The position numbers were made by a program, and so were the translations under genes. A stretch of DNA of 64,000 nt from Rhodosorus marinus (Eukaryota > Rhodophyta > Stylonematophyceae > Stylonematales > Stylonemataceae). The DNA lies in assembly GCA_029953675.1 (NCBI GenBank), contig JAMWBK010000013.1:434001-498000 (forward strand), given 5' to 3'. The notes beneath the pieces were generated by a model that did no database searches, was not told where the DNA came from, and saw nothing but the letters and a program-made list of their open reading frames with translations. This document shows positions 1 to 12,051 of the stretch, in pieces; position 1 is the first letter of the stretch; each line of letters begins with the position of its first letter.

Positions 1-1468
1 TTCCGCGCTTACAAACTCACGACTGCTCAGGTACATCTACGCACATCACGTAAGACACGGCGATATCATGAAGAAGGTATACTCCTCGACACAGATACAT
101 CTGCTGTACGATGCACCGGAAATGAGCAGTCATCGTGAATCCTGCAAAGCGACAGAACAGAGCTTCATCCCAGCGAGGCATTCGAAAACACTGCCTGACA
201 TCATTGTGGGAACCAACAACGCCGCCGTTTAGCTCCTAGGGGGGGTGTTGTGAGCGTGTAGAACGATTCGAGAATGTACAGGACTTCCATGTCCCGCTTG
301 TCGGCGAAATTGAACAACTTAGCCCTCTGCCTTGCCGAACCGTCGACGTCCGGGATCGGTCGTTCGTGCGTGTTGTGAACGCCGATGTCAACTGCTTGAC
401 ACTTCTGACTGTAGATACTGACAAGATTGTCGCTTAAAGAAATTGTAAATAGGCAGGAATATTTGATTGAGGAACACCAGCCTTTCCGGAAGTTAAAAGA
501 ACGTAAAACAACTCGGGCGCTATGCTCGACCTACTCAGTCTGAGTGATTGTAGTTTTCATGAAGTAGAATGGAACTACACCCTAAGCTAAGCCCTTCTTG
601 TGCCACCCAGCAGTGCCTACCATCCTTAGTTGTGGATTGCAAATAATATATAACGAAAATTGCGACGTCGTTGTGGACAGGCCTCTCACAAGCAGTCGGC
701 CCACGTCTTGATAGGCCCCAGCCGCAAGTCTTCAACTGGGCATGTCGTATCCGATACCCTCGGCTTTTTATAGGCCTAATTCCAGCGCACTGCTCAAGCA
801 CTAAGCGATTGCAGTGCACGTACCTAGGACTGCTCACTTTAGCCTTTCTAAGATGGAATTAGCTGGCAACTTGTCGAGGTAACGCTTAAGGATCTCTGGC
901 ACTGAGCCATATTTTCTCTATGAGCCCGGTTGCAGTGCCTAAGAAAACCTCCGTACCTGAATACTCTGCATTTGAGAGGTCGGTGAGTAAACTTGTAACC
1001 GAACTGTTTGCAGGATCCTAAAAGCCAATTCTGGACTCAAACCTCTAAGAGTCTGTGATTTGTTTCTCCCCACCTACTCCTGCCATGTACGAATTCTGCA
1101 AGAGATGAGAGTAAAACCAGTACGCACCGCACCTACTACATCCTCCCTTTTCCTTGTGAGCTGGAAGATCTCCCAAGTTGAGTGGAATGATACGACATGC
1201 TAAATCCGGAATTTGATGAAATGATTGGTTACGATCGATGAATGTGTCAGCACCAGAGCTTCCGGCAATGCGTTTGCTTGATACGTCCAGGTTGATTGAC
1301 TTTTGCAAATGCCCGAAATAGCATTTGGACATGGAGCGGAGAAGGCTGCCGAGGCTCTTCATGAATTTTGTGAGAAGGCGAAGGTTTTTAATTGTGTTGC
1401 AGTGTATCAATGATGGCGCTACAATCTACTTACTGAAGCTGTCTGCTGTGCGGGGCTTGTTGGAGGGG
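1..1468. other. No supported gene
   Basis: Short open frames exist on both strands, but none has a recognisable motif or a credible exon structure. The last 150 bases before position 1469 are open in frame with the following gene and could extend its start to an ATG at 1325. The paralog next door does not support this extension, so I treat the segment as upstream sequence. Confidence 0.5.
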
Positions 1469-2315
1469 ATGGGTAACCTGGGCGGAAGCAAGTTTCTTGT
1501 AGTTGACGCTCTGGGATGGGCTGATGCTAAGGATGACCTGTTCGCCACGGCCTTGTCCAGGATTGATCCCTTAGAAAGTGGAGAAACGTATGAGGTTGTG
1601 AAGCCAAAGACTGGGGAGCACCTGCCGGAAACAGTTGAGGAGATTAAGCAGTATGACGGCATCGTAATTTCTGGTTCGGCAACATCAGCAAACGATGAAC
1701 TGGAATGGATCGACAAATTATCTGAGATGATAAGGATGATTGCAAGCCAAGATAAGACAAGGCTTGTTGGAATTTGTTTCGGTCATCAGCTTGTTGCCAA
1801 AGCGCTTGGTGGTAGTGTATTGAAGCAGGATACGTTCATATTGCAACCTGAGAGAATTGAACCTCTGAGCAGGTTGTGGACTGACAACGTGAGCGGCGCG
1901 TCACAGCTACTGCTGGAATCTCACGGAGACCAGGTTTCGTTAGCTCCGCCGGGTGCTGAGGTGTGACCAAGGCTTCGCCTCAGGCTGCCCCGATGAAATG
2001 CGCTTGTAGCAAGCCCGGCTGAACAATTCTTCATGGTTTGTACAGGTTCTAGCGAGCAGCACGACTGCCAAGATTGAGTCAATGGCAGTGCGCTCAGTGA
2101 AGGGTGATCGTCGGGTTGTGGCGTGGACGCTGCAAGCCCATCCGGAAATGCAAGCGCATCTCCTCGTGGACAGAGTTCTCTCTCGCGTAGCCAACCAGAT
2201 GGAAAATCGAGGGCAGGGGGCACGAGAACAACTTCTAGCTTTCAACGCCAAAGACGCATGCTTTATGATGAAAGCTGTGAAGAGCTTCTTGGTGTCAGGA
2301 TGGTCGAACTCTTAA
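1469..2315 (+). CDS. Class I glutamine amidotransferase-like protein, copy A
   Basis: Two exons, 1469-1960 and 2046-2315, give 253 residues. The 85-bp intron starts GTGTGA and ends TACAG, and joins in phase 0. The fold is the class I glutamine amidotransferase domain: the nucleophile elbow GICFGHQ lies in exon 1, and the His/Glu pair is in QAHPEM in exon 2, so a Cys-His-Glu triad is intact. The layout (ISGS loop, nucleophile, HGDQV, QAHPE) resembles stand-alone cytosolic proteins of the GMP-synthase-like type, such as yeast YLR126C or plant gamma-glutamyl peptidases. No synthetase domain follows, so it is not GMP synthase. I start at 1469 because the paralog aligns from there (MGNLGG against MSSLGE); an upstream in-frame ATG at 1325 would add 48 residues. 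The substrate cannot be told from sequence. Confidence 0.85.
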
Positions 2316-2851
2316 TCCCGACTCGACCTAATAGCTCAATACCTAGTCTCAAGCGACCAGATCCTGCAACTCAACGGATCGAATTGGCCGATGCCACGCA
2401 CAATCTCATGCCGTGGATTGCGTCATCTTAAGCGTGCCAATAAACTGAGTTTGAACATAGCCGAGTAAAGCAAAGCAAGAAGTGAGCTGGCTTCCCGCAA
2501 CATTCACCGTGCAGGAAAGGGGTGTACAAGAAGAGCCTCGTTATGAACGTGAACACACTATGTGGTGCTTGTTGTATTGACGGACCCTCCTAGTTGCTTA
2601 GCACAATGAATCCGTAGTAATTGGTCAGCAGCGATCGACGCTGAAAATTTCTTCGTGAAGATTGTGTGGGATGGCCATAGTTGGAATGGAGGAAATGGAA
2701 TGGAACGGGACCCACACAATGGGTTTGAGGTTTGGGTACATGGTGCTGGAGCGGGGAGGTGGGAAAAGTGGATACTGTTGCGTGGTTACGTGGTCGTTTG
2801 GAGTGAAGCGTTGTGGTGAGGTTGGCGGTTTCGTGTCTGCGGTTGGCGGGG

Positions 2852-3711
2852 ATGAGCAGTCTCGGCGAGAGCAGGTTTCTCGTAGTGGATACGGCTGACA
2901 ACGAGAAGTGGGCTGGGGCTGCGGATGATCTGTTCAGCAAGGTTTTGTGCAAGATTGAACAGCTGGATAATGAGAAGTATGAGGTAGTGCGCCCATATGC
3001 GGGAGAGCGCCTGCCGGAGACTGTTGAAGAAGTTCAGCAGTACAAGGGTGTGATCATTACTGGGTCTGGACGGTCAGCAAACGATGACTTTGAGTGGATT
3101 GAAAAGATATCCGAGATGATCAGGGCTATCGTCAGTCAGGAGAAGACAAGACTCGTTGCTATTTGTTTCGGGCAGCAACTGGTTGCCCGGGCTCTGGGTG
3201 GCAGGGTATCAAAGCAAGATATGTTCACATTGCAACCTGAGAGAATCGTTCCTTCAGGCGAGCTATGGTTGGTAAACCTGGGTGGCGCGTCGAAACTTCT
3301 CCTGGAAGCTCACGGAGACCAGGTCTCAATACCTCCCCCCCGGGCTGATGTACGTGCGCGCATGGATTCTACGATCAAGCTGCGATAACTGAAATGCCTC
3401 GTGTGTGCGATTTTCAACAGGTCTTAGCGACAAGCAGCACTGCGGCGATTGAGTCCATGGCCATTCGCTCGGGAACCGGTGATGGCAGGGTTGTGGTGTG
3501 GACGCTGCAAGCACATCCGGAGATGCCAGCGCCTCTCTTCGTTGATAAGGTTCTCCCATTTGTATCCAAGAGGATGGAAAATGATGGATATGGCGCTCGG
3601 GAAAAACTGCTGTCCTTCAAACCTAGCGACGCTGAATTCATCATGAGCGAAATGAAAAAGTTCTTGGTGTCCGGATGGTCGACAACAACTCGTGAGCAGT
3701 CCGTCTGTTGA
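2852..3711 (+). CDS. Class I glutamine amidotransferase-like protein, copy B
   Basis: This is a tandem paralog of the preceding gene, 0.5 kb downstream in the same orientation. Exons 2852-3349 and 3421-3711 give 262 residues. The 71-bp intron (GTACGT...CAACAG) sits at exactly the same codon as in copy A. The nucleophile elbow reads AICFGQQ: the Cys is kept, but the His that follows the Gly in most family members is Gln here. The second half of the triad, QAHPEM, is intact. The first exon is open to an earlier ATG at 2813, but the alignment with copy A favours 2852. The C-terminus is a few residues longer than in A. The duplication clearly came after the intron. Function is inferred as for copy A, with the His-to-Gln change possibly altering activity. 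Confidence 0.85.
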
Positions 3712-3831
3712 GCTCCATGAACAGTCCTAACGATGCTGCAAGCAAAGTCCTTCTTATGTACTATATTGAGCTTCAGTCGTTAGGATGTCCGCTCCAATGC
3801 ACAGGGCACGTCTTGCGCACAGCAGTAAATT

Positions 3832-3983
3832 ATCATCCACCACTCTTCAGCGTCCAAAGAGCCGGTCGAGCCTGCTCCAGCCTGCTCTAGGTCGAGGTAT
3901 AGCCAGCTACGCATCATCCACCACTCTTCAGCGTCCAAAGAGCCTGTCGAGCCTGCTCTAGGTCGGGGTATGGCCAGCTACGC
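3832..3983. repeat. Two-unit tandem repeat downstream of copy B
   Basis: Units at 3832-3912 (81 bp) and 3913-3983 (71 bp) are nearly identical, both starting ATCATCCACC and ending CAGCTACGC. The first carries an internal 10-bp duplication of CCTGCTCCAG. The surrounding bases (3712-4432) contain no gene I can support. Confidence 0.85.
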
Positions 3984-4432
3984 GCAGCTCTGCACTGCCC
4001 TCTTTCTGAACGGGGTATAATCAGCCAGCAAAGACGGAAGTTCGCCGTCTTTTCAGTGACCACGCTAGCAGCTACTGAGGTTTTGCAGTGGACGCTGCAG
4101 TTGCAAGGACTCCACCTTTAGCACGGCTCAGTAACGCGAATGTTCGAACACATTAATGTAACGCCACTTGTTCCACGTCCGTTTTCCTCCGCATCGAGTT
4201 CACCCTTGTCATACTTCAATATCGGGAGGGAACATTTGGCATTTCTCGCAACTTTCTATGGACTGCAAAACGTTTTTAATTTTCAAGGCTGGTTGGTGCT
4301 TTGCTCTGTGCTCTGATCAGTAGTATTTGTGGCTCTTTGAGGTTGAGAGGGCGGGGAGGGGGAGAGTGTGGGTAGGGTTTGTACTGATGGGATGCATGAA
4401 CATCTAACTATTTCTTAAGAAATACTGATAAG

Positions 4433-5585
4433 ATGGTCGGCACAAGGAAAGATAATATGGCGAGGAGAGGATTGCTCACATCGCCCATCAAGTCCGAGTC
4501 GAAAAGCGGTGAGACTGCTCGCAGCTAGACGTTAAGTGTAAGTGCCTGAACCGTGGAGAGCGCTGTGCTCCGCTTCGTTTTGTCGTCGGGTGTTTGTTAC
4601 CGCGACGCAGATGGAAATCAGAGTGGGTCTGCGCTGAATCCTGCAGCTCTTGGGGGTAGTGAACAACTTGGTCACCCGCTCAAGCAAGGGATTGTGAAGC
4701 AAGCATTTAGGAGCGACGTAGCCGGGTTATCCTTGAGCGATCACCCGTCGGATGCCTTATCCTCGTCTTCTGGAGATCAGATCATCAGAACTTTTCAAGG
4801 TTTCTTCCATGAGCAGCAGAGAGTATGCCATGTTCACTAGCACATGCCTTAGATGTCAAACGAGACCGTGCTCTGACCTCGTCGAAGTGTAGGTGCTTGA
4901 GTCTCGAGCCCTGAAATCCCAAGAACGGCATGCGACGCAAAGTAAGATGGATTCTCCAGTGTTTTCAAAGCTGGGTAGCAAATGGCCCCCAAAGTATGCA
5001 GTGGACTTATCACACACCCGAAACATATCGATATGCACTACTCAAGAGATCGATCATCGAGTTCGAGCAGTTAGTGAAAAGTTCGATGACACTGTTTCAA
5101 CATTTCAGAATCGCGTTCTTGCCGCTTGCAATGCACAACTCGCAGAGACCGAGAAGCTTGAACGAGAGCTCACGTCTAGCGTGAAAATGCTTCAGGTACC
5201 TCCTTGAAGTACAGAAAATGCTTCGTTCACAGAAGAAGGGGGACTCATTGGGCGAGATCCGATTCGGTTTGAACAGGATATCATATACCACGGCTCGCGA
5301 AGGGGTATGAAGCTCAAGAGAGTTACGCAAGGAATCCATGAAAACTGCGTACGCAGTATGAGAGCATCAAAGTATGATGAAGCCCTTCCCCTGCAATCAA
5401 CAGGCTTTTCATTGTCGTTCAGCCCTGTTTTCGTTCCCCCCAACTTTGGCAGAGCTCAGCTTCGTGACAGGCAAAAGGATCTGATCAGTAGACTTGGAAA
5501 GGAGGACGGAAGGGCCAAACGGCACTTCAAGCTCGAGAAACAGCGTCTACATGCTCTCAAATCAGTTGCAGATCTGCTGAATTGA
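4433..5585 (+). CDS. Hypothetical coiled-coil protein, four-exon model
   Basis: I do not recognise the family. Exons 4433-4508, 4611-4822, 4893-5195 and 5460-5585 join in one frame to about 238 residues. Donors are GTGAGA, GTATGC and GTACCT; acceptors are CGCAG, TGTAG and CTCAG. The first two introns are about 100 and 70 bp. The third is 264 bp and could hide another exon, so the C-terminal part is less certain. The N-terminal third is rich in Ser, Gly and Leu. From the third exon on the protein is charged and heptad-like (stretches such as QNRVLAACNAQLAETEKLE and KRHFKLEKQRLHALK), which suggests a coiled coil and hence an assembly role. There is no signal peptide or membrane segment. Phase agreement at the first two introns is the best evidence that it is real. 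Confidence 0.55.
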
Positions 5586-6883
5586 TTGACGTCGCTGAAA
5601 CTGGACAAGATCAAGCATGAAAAGGGTGTGAAAGCGCTAGTTGCGCTCCCAAACCGCGTAGTCGCTGCGAGAATAGTTTTCATTGCCTCCGAAGTACACG
5701 AAACGCGAACAACCAAGTCCGCACGGCGTAGTCACCAACCAATGCCAAAGGGGGAAAACACAGCAGTGAAGGAGATCGCTCCTCCCAGCCCATACCGCTC
5801 GAGAAAAATCACAATTAGGCCCTCTTCAAAGATTCCTCTTATTTGCTGGCGTCAATAAAGCTCAAAATCCCTCCGAGCCAACTGAGAAGCGGAGCAGCGG
5901 GCGGATCCGGCAGCCCGTACAATTTCCTTCAGTTAGCCAGGGACGAGGACCAGAGCTCTCACTTCCCCTGTATTGATCCATGTAACCAGTTGGTAGAGTC
6001 GTTCACACAATGATTTTTGCCTTTTCGGTGTTCGGGTCGTTCAAGTCGCGGATAAAGGTCCTCCAGGTAAAGAGCCCATGAGCAGCTTTTGCTTCGCTAT
6101 CGAAAACTGTACAGAACTGGTAACCCAAAGGTTAAGGGTTAGACTTGGTCGCGTGAGTGCCATTCTGTGATCGCCCTGACTCTCTTTGCGAGCTGTAACT
6201 GTACGCTTCGTTGACCGTGGTTCTTCGGTGCCGTAGGGTACCTTGGTTCTTCAGATGCTCTCCGCGCGGATTTTCCAGTGCACGTCGCCCGGGGATCCCA
6301 GCCACCCTTAGAGGGACCCCCTTGTCCTACCCCAGAGAAACGATTGATCTCAGTCAACAGAAGTACTATTGACTGCCTTATTGACTGATAAATCTGAGAA
6401 GCCCAAAAAATTTAGCCAATCTATTTTCGGTTTTCCATATTGATTGATCTAGTCAAAGTAAACATTTCTATTTCGGGCTTGGACCGCCATCAGTCAATAT
6501 AAATTCCTTGTTGATTGTTTTAATATCTGAGGAAGCAATTTTTTTCTTCTTTTTTTTTAACAGGGGCCGGTTGACACATCGGAGTTTTTTTCAGATCTAA
6601 AAATTTTTCTTTTGTTTTGGATCTCAGAAGATAATGAGCGAATAAGAGAAGGTGAAGTCAATGAGGGAGGGTTGGCAGCTGCTACGGGGATGTGCGGGTG
6701 GACGTCCGGAGGGATGTGAAACTATAGTATCAAGAAGAGACGGCGATCTTGGACAACTCGTTGATTCGAGATTTGGCAATTGTACACTTTCCCCGCGGTG
6801 GTGTTGTAGGGTTTTTTTTGGTTCTGCTGTTTTGTGGGTTGATTGGTTTTTTTGTTTTTTGTTTGCAGAGTTGAAAGCTTGCG
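5586..6883. other. Intergenic, AT-rich in its second half
   Basis: No gene is supported. From about 6360 the sequence becomes AT-rich, with repeated TTGACTGAT/ATTGATTGAT words and T-runs. This probably includes the promoter and 5' UTR of the disulfide isomerase at 6884. Confidence 0.5.
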
Positions 6884-8790
6884 ATGGGGCTGCTGAAGGC
6901 ATCTATATGCCTAGGGCTGGCACTAGTCGGCTTGGCGGCAGCTAGTGATCTTTATGATTATGCCAGAAGTCCTGTTGTGGAGCTTACTTCGAATAATTTT
7001 AAAGAGAAGGTCATGGAATCTAACGAGACATGGTATGTCCTTCTCTGTACTGCTTTTGCTTGCCTGCTGCCTGCTGTAGTGCATTGGTGATTCTAGAATT
7101 ACTTCCCTGAATATTTTGGACTCGTTCACGTAGGTTTGTGGAGTTTTACGCTCCTTGGTGTGGTCACTGCAAGAGCCTTGCCCCAAGCTGGGAAAAGGCA
7201 GCGGAACACCTGAAAGGGGTAGTATACTTTGGTGGTGTCAATTGCGACGAACATAAAGATATGGCGCAAAAGTAAGAAAGGGCAATTTGGTTGCGCAGAT
7301 CAAGAGAATAAAAGTCGCTCACTCAATTTGTTGCTCTGGATTAGGTACGGAGTCCGTGGATTCCCGACGATCAAGGTCTTCAAAGGCAGCGGAAGCAGGG
7401 CCAGGCGCCCAACAGAGTACCAGGGTCAACGCTCTGCCAAGGCCATCGTCGATCGAGCAAAGATGGAGATCCCGAACAATGTCGTAGAGATCAAATCAGG
7501 TGGCATTGACTCATTTTTGGAGGATGAAAAGCAGCTTGCTCACGTCATCCTGTTCACGGATAAGACGACTACCTCTACAACCTACAAGAGTCTCAGCTCG
7601 GCGTTCCTAGGGAAAGCCTCTCTCGGAGAGATTCGCAAGAAGGAGGCGGAAGCTATTAAGGAGAAGTTCGAGGTGACCTCCTATCCGGCTTTCGTCTACT
7701 TTTCGCCGGGAGCGAATGCAGACCAGTATTCCAAGTACTCCGGACCGACGGAGCCTCTGGCGCTACGTAACTTCATTGGCAACCTTGTAGGAGAGACGGC
7801 GGGTACGATTGAACAGCGTTGGACTCCTTCTCCTGGCTTTGTCAAGTCACGTCATGCTTGCGGAATAGTCGCGAGTCTTTTAACACAGTAGTTTTGAACT
7901 CCCATTGCGTGTATCAGGTCAATATACTGATGAAACCATAGATCCATCCAAGGCGAAGGGGAGCGATGAAGAAATGGAGCAGCATTTCTACCAGCCAAAA
8001 GAACATGAAGTCGGAGCCGAGAAAGTGACTGGTACGGCATCGTTTAATAGATTGTGCATGAAGCGACTGGACAGCTCCTCTTGCATTGCAGCATTCATTA
8101 CGGACAGTACCAAGGCAGAAGCTGTGCAAGATGCGATGAAATCGCTTTCTGAGAAGTAGGTTTGAAGCTCCTACTCTCAACTCCGGAGGTCTCCATGCGG
8201 AGGATGGAGACGGTCACGTTCCTAAGAATTGGAGCTCATGCTTGAGTCCCGCTTGTGAAACTGTTCCTTGTTACAGGTACAAGTACGACAACCTGGCGTT
8301 TGTTGTTGGCGACGTTAGCGACGATGAGTCTGGTATGAAACTCGTGGAGGCTTTAGAACTAGATACATCCCTTGGCGTTTCTCTGGTTGTGCTGCGCGGG
8401 AGAAAGATGAAGTATGCTGAGCGTGAGAATTCCTCGGGAGAATTCTCAGTTGCTGCAGGTGTGTCTTTCCTAGACCGCGTACTAGGCGGGGATATCCGCT
8501 ACAAGAAGCTCCCGAGTGAGTTGCCGGCATGGAACGAGCTGGAGATTGAAACCGAAGCTGACGAAGAGAATGCTGAGGCCGGAGATGAAAAGACTGAAGC
8601 GACTGATGCGGGAGAGGATGCAGAAGCTGAGTCCGGTGGTCAAGGTACAGATGACCGGCAAGCTGACAAGGAGCCGAGTGGTGGTAAGGCCAAGGAGTTC
8701 GGAGCTGGATCAGAAAATGACCCTCAAGTCCACCCCGGTGAAAAATGTGATACTGATGGTACTGAGAAGGATAGCAAGGAGGAATTGTAA
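6884..8790 (+). CDS. ER protein disulfide isomerase with one thioredoxin domain (PDIA6/MPD1-like)
   Basis: Five exons (6884-7032, 7134-7271, 7345-7802, 7918-8155, 8277-8790) join to 498 residues; all four introns are GT...AG and 73-122 bp. An N-terminal signal peptide (about residues 1-20, ending LAAAS) is followed by a thioredoxin domain with the redox motif WCGHC (Cys59 and Cys62) and the cis-proline loop FPT. The middle region looks like a redox-inactive thioredoxin-like domain ([10 protein letters not shown]). The last 90 residues are very acidic (Glu/Asp/Ala/Gly-rich) and end in KEEL, a KDEL-type ER retention signal. It should catalyse disulfide formation and isomerisation of secretory proteins in the ER lumen. 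Human PDIA6 has two CGHC domains; this protein has one, like fungal MPD1. An ER chaperone of the GRP170 type lies 6 kb downstream on the other strand. Confidence 0.92.
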
Positions 8791-10468
8791 CGCTAGGGGA
8801 AGCTCAAGAGTTACGTTGTCTTGCTCGTTAGACCAGGGCACGAATCGATTAAGTACACCTCTCAGAAAACGCACAGAGTAACGTTCAGTGCTTTCGAATT
8901 GGACTACAATTAAACTTGTTGACCAGCTCGCGTTTCCGAGTCGCCTTAATTTCTGTTGGTCCTGTTTTCCAGCTCGCGGGTCCCGCAGCGCTCTCTAGGG
9001 TGAGGCCCTGCAGACACCGGGACATTTCCTCAAGATTTTCCTCAAGACATGGGTACCACATATCGGGTCGCGCTGAAGTCATACATATGTTCCCTATCAC
9101 GCTGTTGAGCTTTCGAGGCGCAAGCGCCGTCGAGCAAGCTGTGACCCGACTAGAACAAGTTTCAGATTGTAGCTCCAGTCGTGCACATCGCTAATACGGA
9201 AAGCCTTATTCTAGTGTGGATCAGGGGCATACCCCAAAATGCTTATGCAGGCATTCCCCCCCCCCCCCCGGTTGTCCTGGGGAGAAGAAATATCTGCGAT
9301 TCGGCTCGTCCAGATTTCTGATGCTCCAGGCGCACCCCAAAATGCCCCCCAAAATCCTTCTGCTTGTGCCAGGCATTCCCCCCCGGTTGTCCCGGGGAGA
9401 ATACATATCTGCGATTCGGCTCGTTCCGATTTCTGATGCCTCCACATTCACCCCCAAGTGCCCCAAAAATCCTGCTGCTGACTCAGCAAACCTCATCAGA
9501 GATGCAACTTCTCAAAATGGTGGCTTCTCGAGGGATGTCCTCAACAAATGTATCATCGAGGTTAGCGTTAACGACCGCGTGCAAACTGCTAATCAATCTT
9601 TCCTTTATAATGAATTTCAGTTCAATAATTCATTTTTCATGAAGGCATCGAATTTATTTTCATCTTACGAATGCGCTCCAATATAACGTATTTTAGTTGC
9701 TTTAGAGGATATAAATGGCGGCATGATTTTTATGAATATATAAAATATATTTAATCAATCGGCATGCCTCAATGCGGATGTGCCCCGAAATAGAGCCAAA
9801 TCCATGTAATTTTAATAATTATCGTCCAAGGCAAACAACCATTATGGGGCATGCCTTATGCCCCCCGCAGCTTTACTTATTACAAAATATATCCACCCAC
9901 CCCCCGGGGTTAGTTTTCCCTCCATAATTGATTTCTAAGTCTCTCATTCCCCAAAAACGTTAAAAACAAAAGTAATTAGATGTGATCACGTACTGCACTC
10001 CGATTGCGGGTGTCAATGAATAATAATTCGCAGGGGTGGAGGGAGCCGGTCTTTTCTTTTTATCAACGGAACAGGAGTATTTCTCCTTCGAGAATCGCCA
10101 ACCCTGTAGCACTAGCTGAGTCTCCACCGAAAGCGGACTTGTTGATTCTAGGCTAGCTCCAAGGGGGCTCATGCGGGTTATGGATCTGCATGCATAACAA
10201 AGATCCCGTGAGATGGATCAGATCCAGTTGCTCTTCTAACTATATCCGGTTTGTTTTGTTTTCTTTACTATATAACTGAGGCGACCAGGGTTTTGAAACC
10301 CGCGCCCAGGAGCTAACCGGTGCCCTCCGATTCTCTGGAGAGCGTAGATGAATTGAGGCATATTGCTAGCTACTATATACCGAGATGTACGGGTAGAGGG
10401 CGGGAGGTCTGCGAGGAGGGGGACTGGGAAAGTCGTTTAGGGGCTTTGGATCTTGAGCAAAGGGAGGG
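8791..10468. other. Intergenic with a GC-skewed tandem repeat and an AT-rich tract
   Basis: No gene is supported. The segment holds the tandem repeat at 9240-9480, an AT-rich stretch (about 9600-9850) with two copies of the word GGCATGCC that may be the ends of a decayed element, and upstream sequence of the gene at 10469. Confidence 0.5.
9240..9480. repeat. Imperfect tandem repeat with poly-C cores
   Basis: Two units of about 120 bp each contain GGCATTCCCCCC..GGTTGTCC.GGGGAGA, then ATATCTGCGATTCGGCTCGT and a Pu/Py-rich segment with ATTTCTGATGC. The C-run is 14 bases in the first unit and about 8 in the second. The units also give spurious open frames on both strands. Confidence 0.8.
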
Positions 10469-11912
10469 ATGCAGTCTCATTTGACGGAACGTTTGCGATT
10501 GTTTTCGATGGGGATCGGTGAAGAGCTATGGAGGAGCTCCTCGGAAGAGGGTGAGCGTCGAGGACTGAATAGTGGAAAGCTTAAGGAGAAGAGGCGTCTG
10601 GTGGTAATGCTGCCGTTGGTTGTCTTGGCATGCTTTGCGGTTTCCGCAAATTTTGTCATGCGGTCTACTGTTGAATCGCCCCTACTAAGCGGGCCGGAAA
10701 TCGTGGCGCTGCAGAAAGCTGCAAGTGGGGGTGCTCTTCTCACCCAGACGATTGAGGGCTGGGAGTGGCGCGCGTTCTACCCGAAGGAAGAGGGCGAAAA
10801 GGCAGAGCTAGGGGAAAAGAAATTGGACGCGATGCTTGACAACGTTCTTCACGTAGCTAAGCTTATTGGATTCAAGAAGAAGAAGAACAAGCTCGATCAT
10901 GAGGAGGTCGAGACGAGATCTGATATTTACGTTGTTGTCCCGGATCCTGGTGTCGGACTGAAGTACCGCGGGGATGGAGGGAAAGACGACACTCTTCTGG
11001 AACTAAAGGTAAGTTGCGTTCCCTCGAGAGGACAGATTATTCAATAAAGGCGTGATTGTCTGGCTGACTTCCGTGCCCCATGCTCGTTGACCTTTGTAAA
11101 AGCTGAGGACCAGAACAGTCACCGAGTACGGGTTCTTCTCCGATCGTGACTATGTTCTTGAGGATTGGGACAAGATGATTCGGAAACCGCTTGGGAAGAG
11201 CAGGGGTAAGAACAATTGGGACGAACATGCTCTTGCCAATGTGAACGTTGTTGAAATGGTAGCCCTTGTTGTTCGTTAACGGGTTGATATCGCTTCAGGT
11301 CGTGATGTTGTGCTAGATATTCTTGCGGATGCAGTACAGGAATACGATGCCCGTCAATTCGGATCCGCAGAGGACAGGTTCCGTTTCAATCCACAAGTAA
11401 AGAGGTTGTTGGGACTGGCCAAAGAATCTGCAGAAAACGAATCCAAATTCAAGCAGGTGAGATATGTGAATCGCTAAGCCCATTTCTGCTGTTTTCCGCA
11501 AACACTCGTGGAGCCGTTCGCGGCCTAAGAGCATATTAAACTTTGGTCATCCACAGGTCCCCATGACGAAAACGCGGTACCTCGATCGCCTCTCTCTGGT
11601 TTCTAAAGTTCTCACTGTGAACTTCAAGTTCGAAGCGACCGCAGTGAAGTTGGATGATTCGGAGTGGTGGAGCGTTGCCATTGAAGGTGCCCAAAAGCGC
11701 TTTTTAAAGTCTGACTGTTTGCAAACATCGTTCCAAGCCTGATGAGCAACTCTTGTTCTTGTGCTCTGATGTTTTCTACAGGACCGAACCGTCTGCTGTG
11801 CTCTGTCTTCGCTGATGTAATTCTTCGTGAAAAAGATGTTCAGAAGGCTCTTAGAGAGAATAAGGTTATCTTCGCGGGGTATCCCGAGTTTTTGCAAGTT
11901 TATCAAGAATAG
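10469..11912 (+). CDS. Unknown single-pass membrane protein, possibly CYTH-like
   Basis: Five exons (10469-11008, 11103-11205, 11299-11456, 11557-11686, 11782-11912) join cleanly to 353 residues, with donors GTAAGT, GTAAGA, GTGAGA and GTGCCC. A charged N-terminus is followed by one hydrophobic segment at about residues 46-66 (VVMLPLVVLACFAVSANFVM), which suggests a type II anchor with most of the protein lumenal. The C-terminal domain has the order DIYVVVPDPGVGLKYR, LLELKLRTRTV, SLVSKVLTVNFKFEA, WWSVAIEG and a final AGYPEFLQVYQE. The spacing of K-x-R, L-E-x-K-x-R and later charged beta-strand-like segments recalls the triphosphate-tunnel (CYTH) fold. That is an inference from pattern only, and the classic ExExK motif is not visible. 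I do not assign a function. The gene ends 139 bp from the convergent homogentisate dioxygenase. Confidence 0.75.
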
Positions 11913-12051
11913 CACTCTCCATAGGCGCCCTACCTTTTCAGCCGGATCGCGTCAATTACAGACCACTAAAACAATGCGCAGCCGGCGAAAGTCTCCCACG
12001 AACAGGTGCGGCAGTGCTTCGCTTTCTATTCCTAGTATCCATCAACGGCTG

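Noticed and set aside
1469-2315. GMP synthase (guaA) assignment
   Set aside because: Only the amidotransferase domain is present. There is no ATP-pyrophosphatase or dimerisation domain.
9211-9686. Overlapping open frames on both strands
   Set aside because: They arise from the 120-bp tandem repeat with C-runs. The two strands give near-mirror repeats without any motif.
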